Positions 56,531 to 56,836 of a DNA stretch of 56,836 bases are shown piece after piece. Position 1 is the first letter of the stretch. Each line of letters opens with the position of its first letter. The position numbers and the translations under genes were made by a program. This stretch comes from Caballeronia megalochromosomata (GTDB lineage: Bacteria; Pseudomonadota; Gammaproteobacteria; Burkholderiales; Burkholderiaceae): assembly GCA_001580565.1 (NCBI GenBank), contig LRBF01000087.1, forward strand, positions 1 to 56,836. Reading direction: 5' to 3'. The notes beneath the pieces were generated by a model. The model worked only from the letters and a program-made list of their open reading frames with translations. It ran no database searches and was not told where the DNA came from.

Positions 56531-56836
56531 ATGCCGGTTAACTTTCTCGATCTACCCGAGCCGATCGAGCCCGACATCAAACCGCCCAGCCCCGTGGTTT
56601 GGGCGGTCCTGCTCGTCGTCGCGATTGCGATCGGCATCGCGCTTACGCTCTCGCATTGGCCGAACGACCGCTCGTCGCAATGCTGGCAGTTCCATACGTG
56701 GATGATCGGCGTGCCGTCGATCTGCTGGTGCGTCTTGTTGGCAGGACGCAATCAGGACGTCCCCGGCGAAATTCTCAACCTGCTCAAGGGCGATGGCAGC
56801 CCGCTCAAGTTGACGACCGCAGGCGATGGCCGCTCC
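56531..56836 (+). CDS. Partial T6SS-island membrane protein running into a VgrG-tail copy
   Basis: Open to the end of the window. It starts MPVNFLDLPEPIEPDIKPPS and has two hydrophobic helices (VVWAVLLVVAIAIGIALTL; WMIGVPSICWCVLLAG). The start recalls small proteins with two N-terminal helices that I remember from Burkholderia vgrG islands. After GRNQD (about residue 77) that pattern stops and the frame continues as PGEILNLLKGDGSPLKLTTA, the VgrG tail. It is either a recombinant junction or an assembly join at a repeat. The start lies 41 bases after the immunity gene. Confidence 0.55.
   Translation, partial: MPVNFLDLPEPIEPDIKPPSPVVWAVLLVVAIAIGIALTLSHWPNDRSSQCWQFHTWMIGVPSICWCVLLAGRNQDVPGEILNLLKGDGSPLKLTTAGDGRS
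56762..56836 (+). repeat. VgrG-tail direct repeat, copy 2 (at contig end)
   Basis: The second copy of the VgrG transthyretin-like tail, same orientation as 54061-54135, cut off by the end of the window. It is in frame with the ORF from 56531. Confidence 0.9.

Overview
The window is GC-rich and tightly packed. Its gene content suggests Burkholderiaceae, most likely Paraburkholderia or Caballeronia: a Dmp-type phenol hydroxylase operon under a sigma-54 activator, AcnB, MadLM/MdcR malonate genes, and a type VI secretion (T6SS) locus with TagF, PpkA and a VgrG island. It looks like one complete assembly contig. A remnant of the Tn5/Nextera mosaic end lies at bases 16-29, and the last 75 bases are a second copy of the vgrG 3' tail.

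Layout. 1-1.6 kb: a repeat-rich edge, a truncated membrane anchor of a class III adenylate cyclase, and a small conserved ORF. 1.9-7.2 kb: a small membrane protein, then a LacI regulator divergent from a three-gene sugar-acid operon (MFS transporter, DHDPS-family lyase/aldolase, PfkB kinase similar to sulfofructose kinase). 7.2-14 kb: a DmpR/MopR-like phenol sensor divergent from dmpKLMNOP behind a clear -24/-12 promoter, with no ring-cleavage gene following. 14.1-16.8 kb: acnB with a strong terminator. 16.8-18.9 kb: an MdcR-like LysR and malonate transporter madLM. 19.2-23.6 kb: an NmrA/MarR pair and a cupin-CMD-hydrolase operon divergent from a LysR. 23.7-26.1 kb: an RsbQ-like (KAI2/D14-fold) hydrolase overlapping a PAS hybrid histidine kinase.

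26.2-56.8 kb is dominated by the T6SS. On the minus strand lie tssJ, tssK, tssL, tssM, tagF, ppkA, a large MltA lipoprotein and a sigma-like protein; a degenerate-receiver/LuxR/cNMP regulator faces them. On the plus strand lie tssA, tssB, tssC and vgrG with a cargo cassette. Between the two T6SS halves sits a separate secretion module: a signal-peptide TPR-CHAT (caspase-like) protein, an ShlB/FhaC two-partner transporter and a 1,334-residue filamentous-haemagglutinin-type exoprotein, spaced as an operon. hcp, tssE, tssF, tssG and clpV are not in the window.

The VgrG gene carries a one-base frameshift near 53,750. Its C-terminal tail overlaps a candidate membrane-active effector, which overlaps a candidate multi-pass immunity protein. 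A T6SS-island membrane-protein reading frame then runs in frame into a second copy of the VgrG tail, which suggests recombinational swapping of cargo cassettes or a repeat-induced contig end. The strongest candidates for undescribed biology are the CHAT/two-partner module inside the T6SS locus, the VgrG-tail cargo cassette, and the RsbQ-like/PAS hybrid kinase pair.
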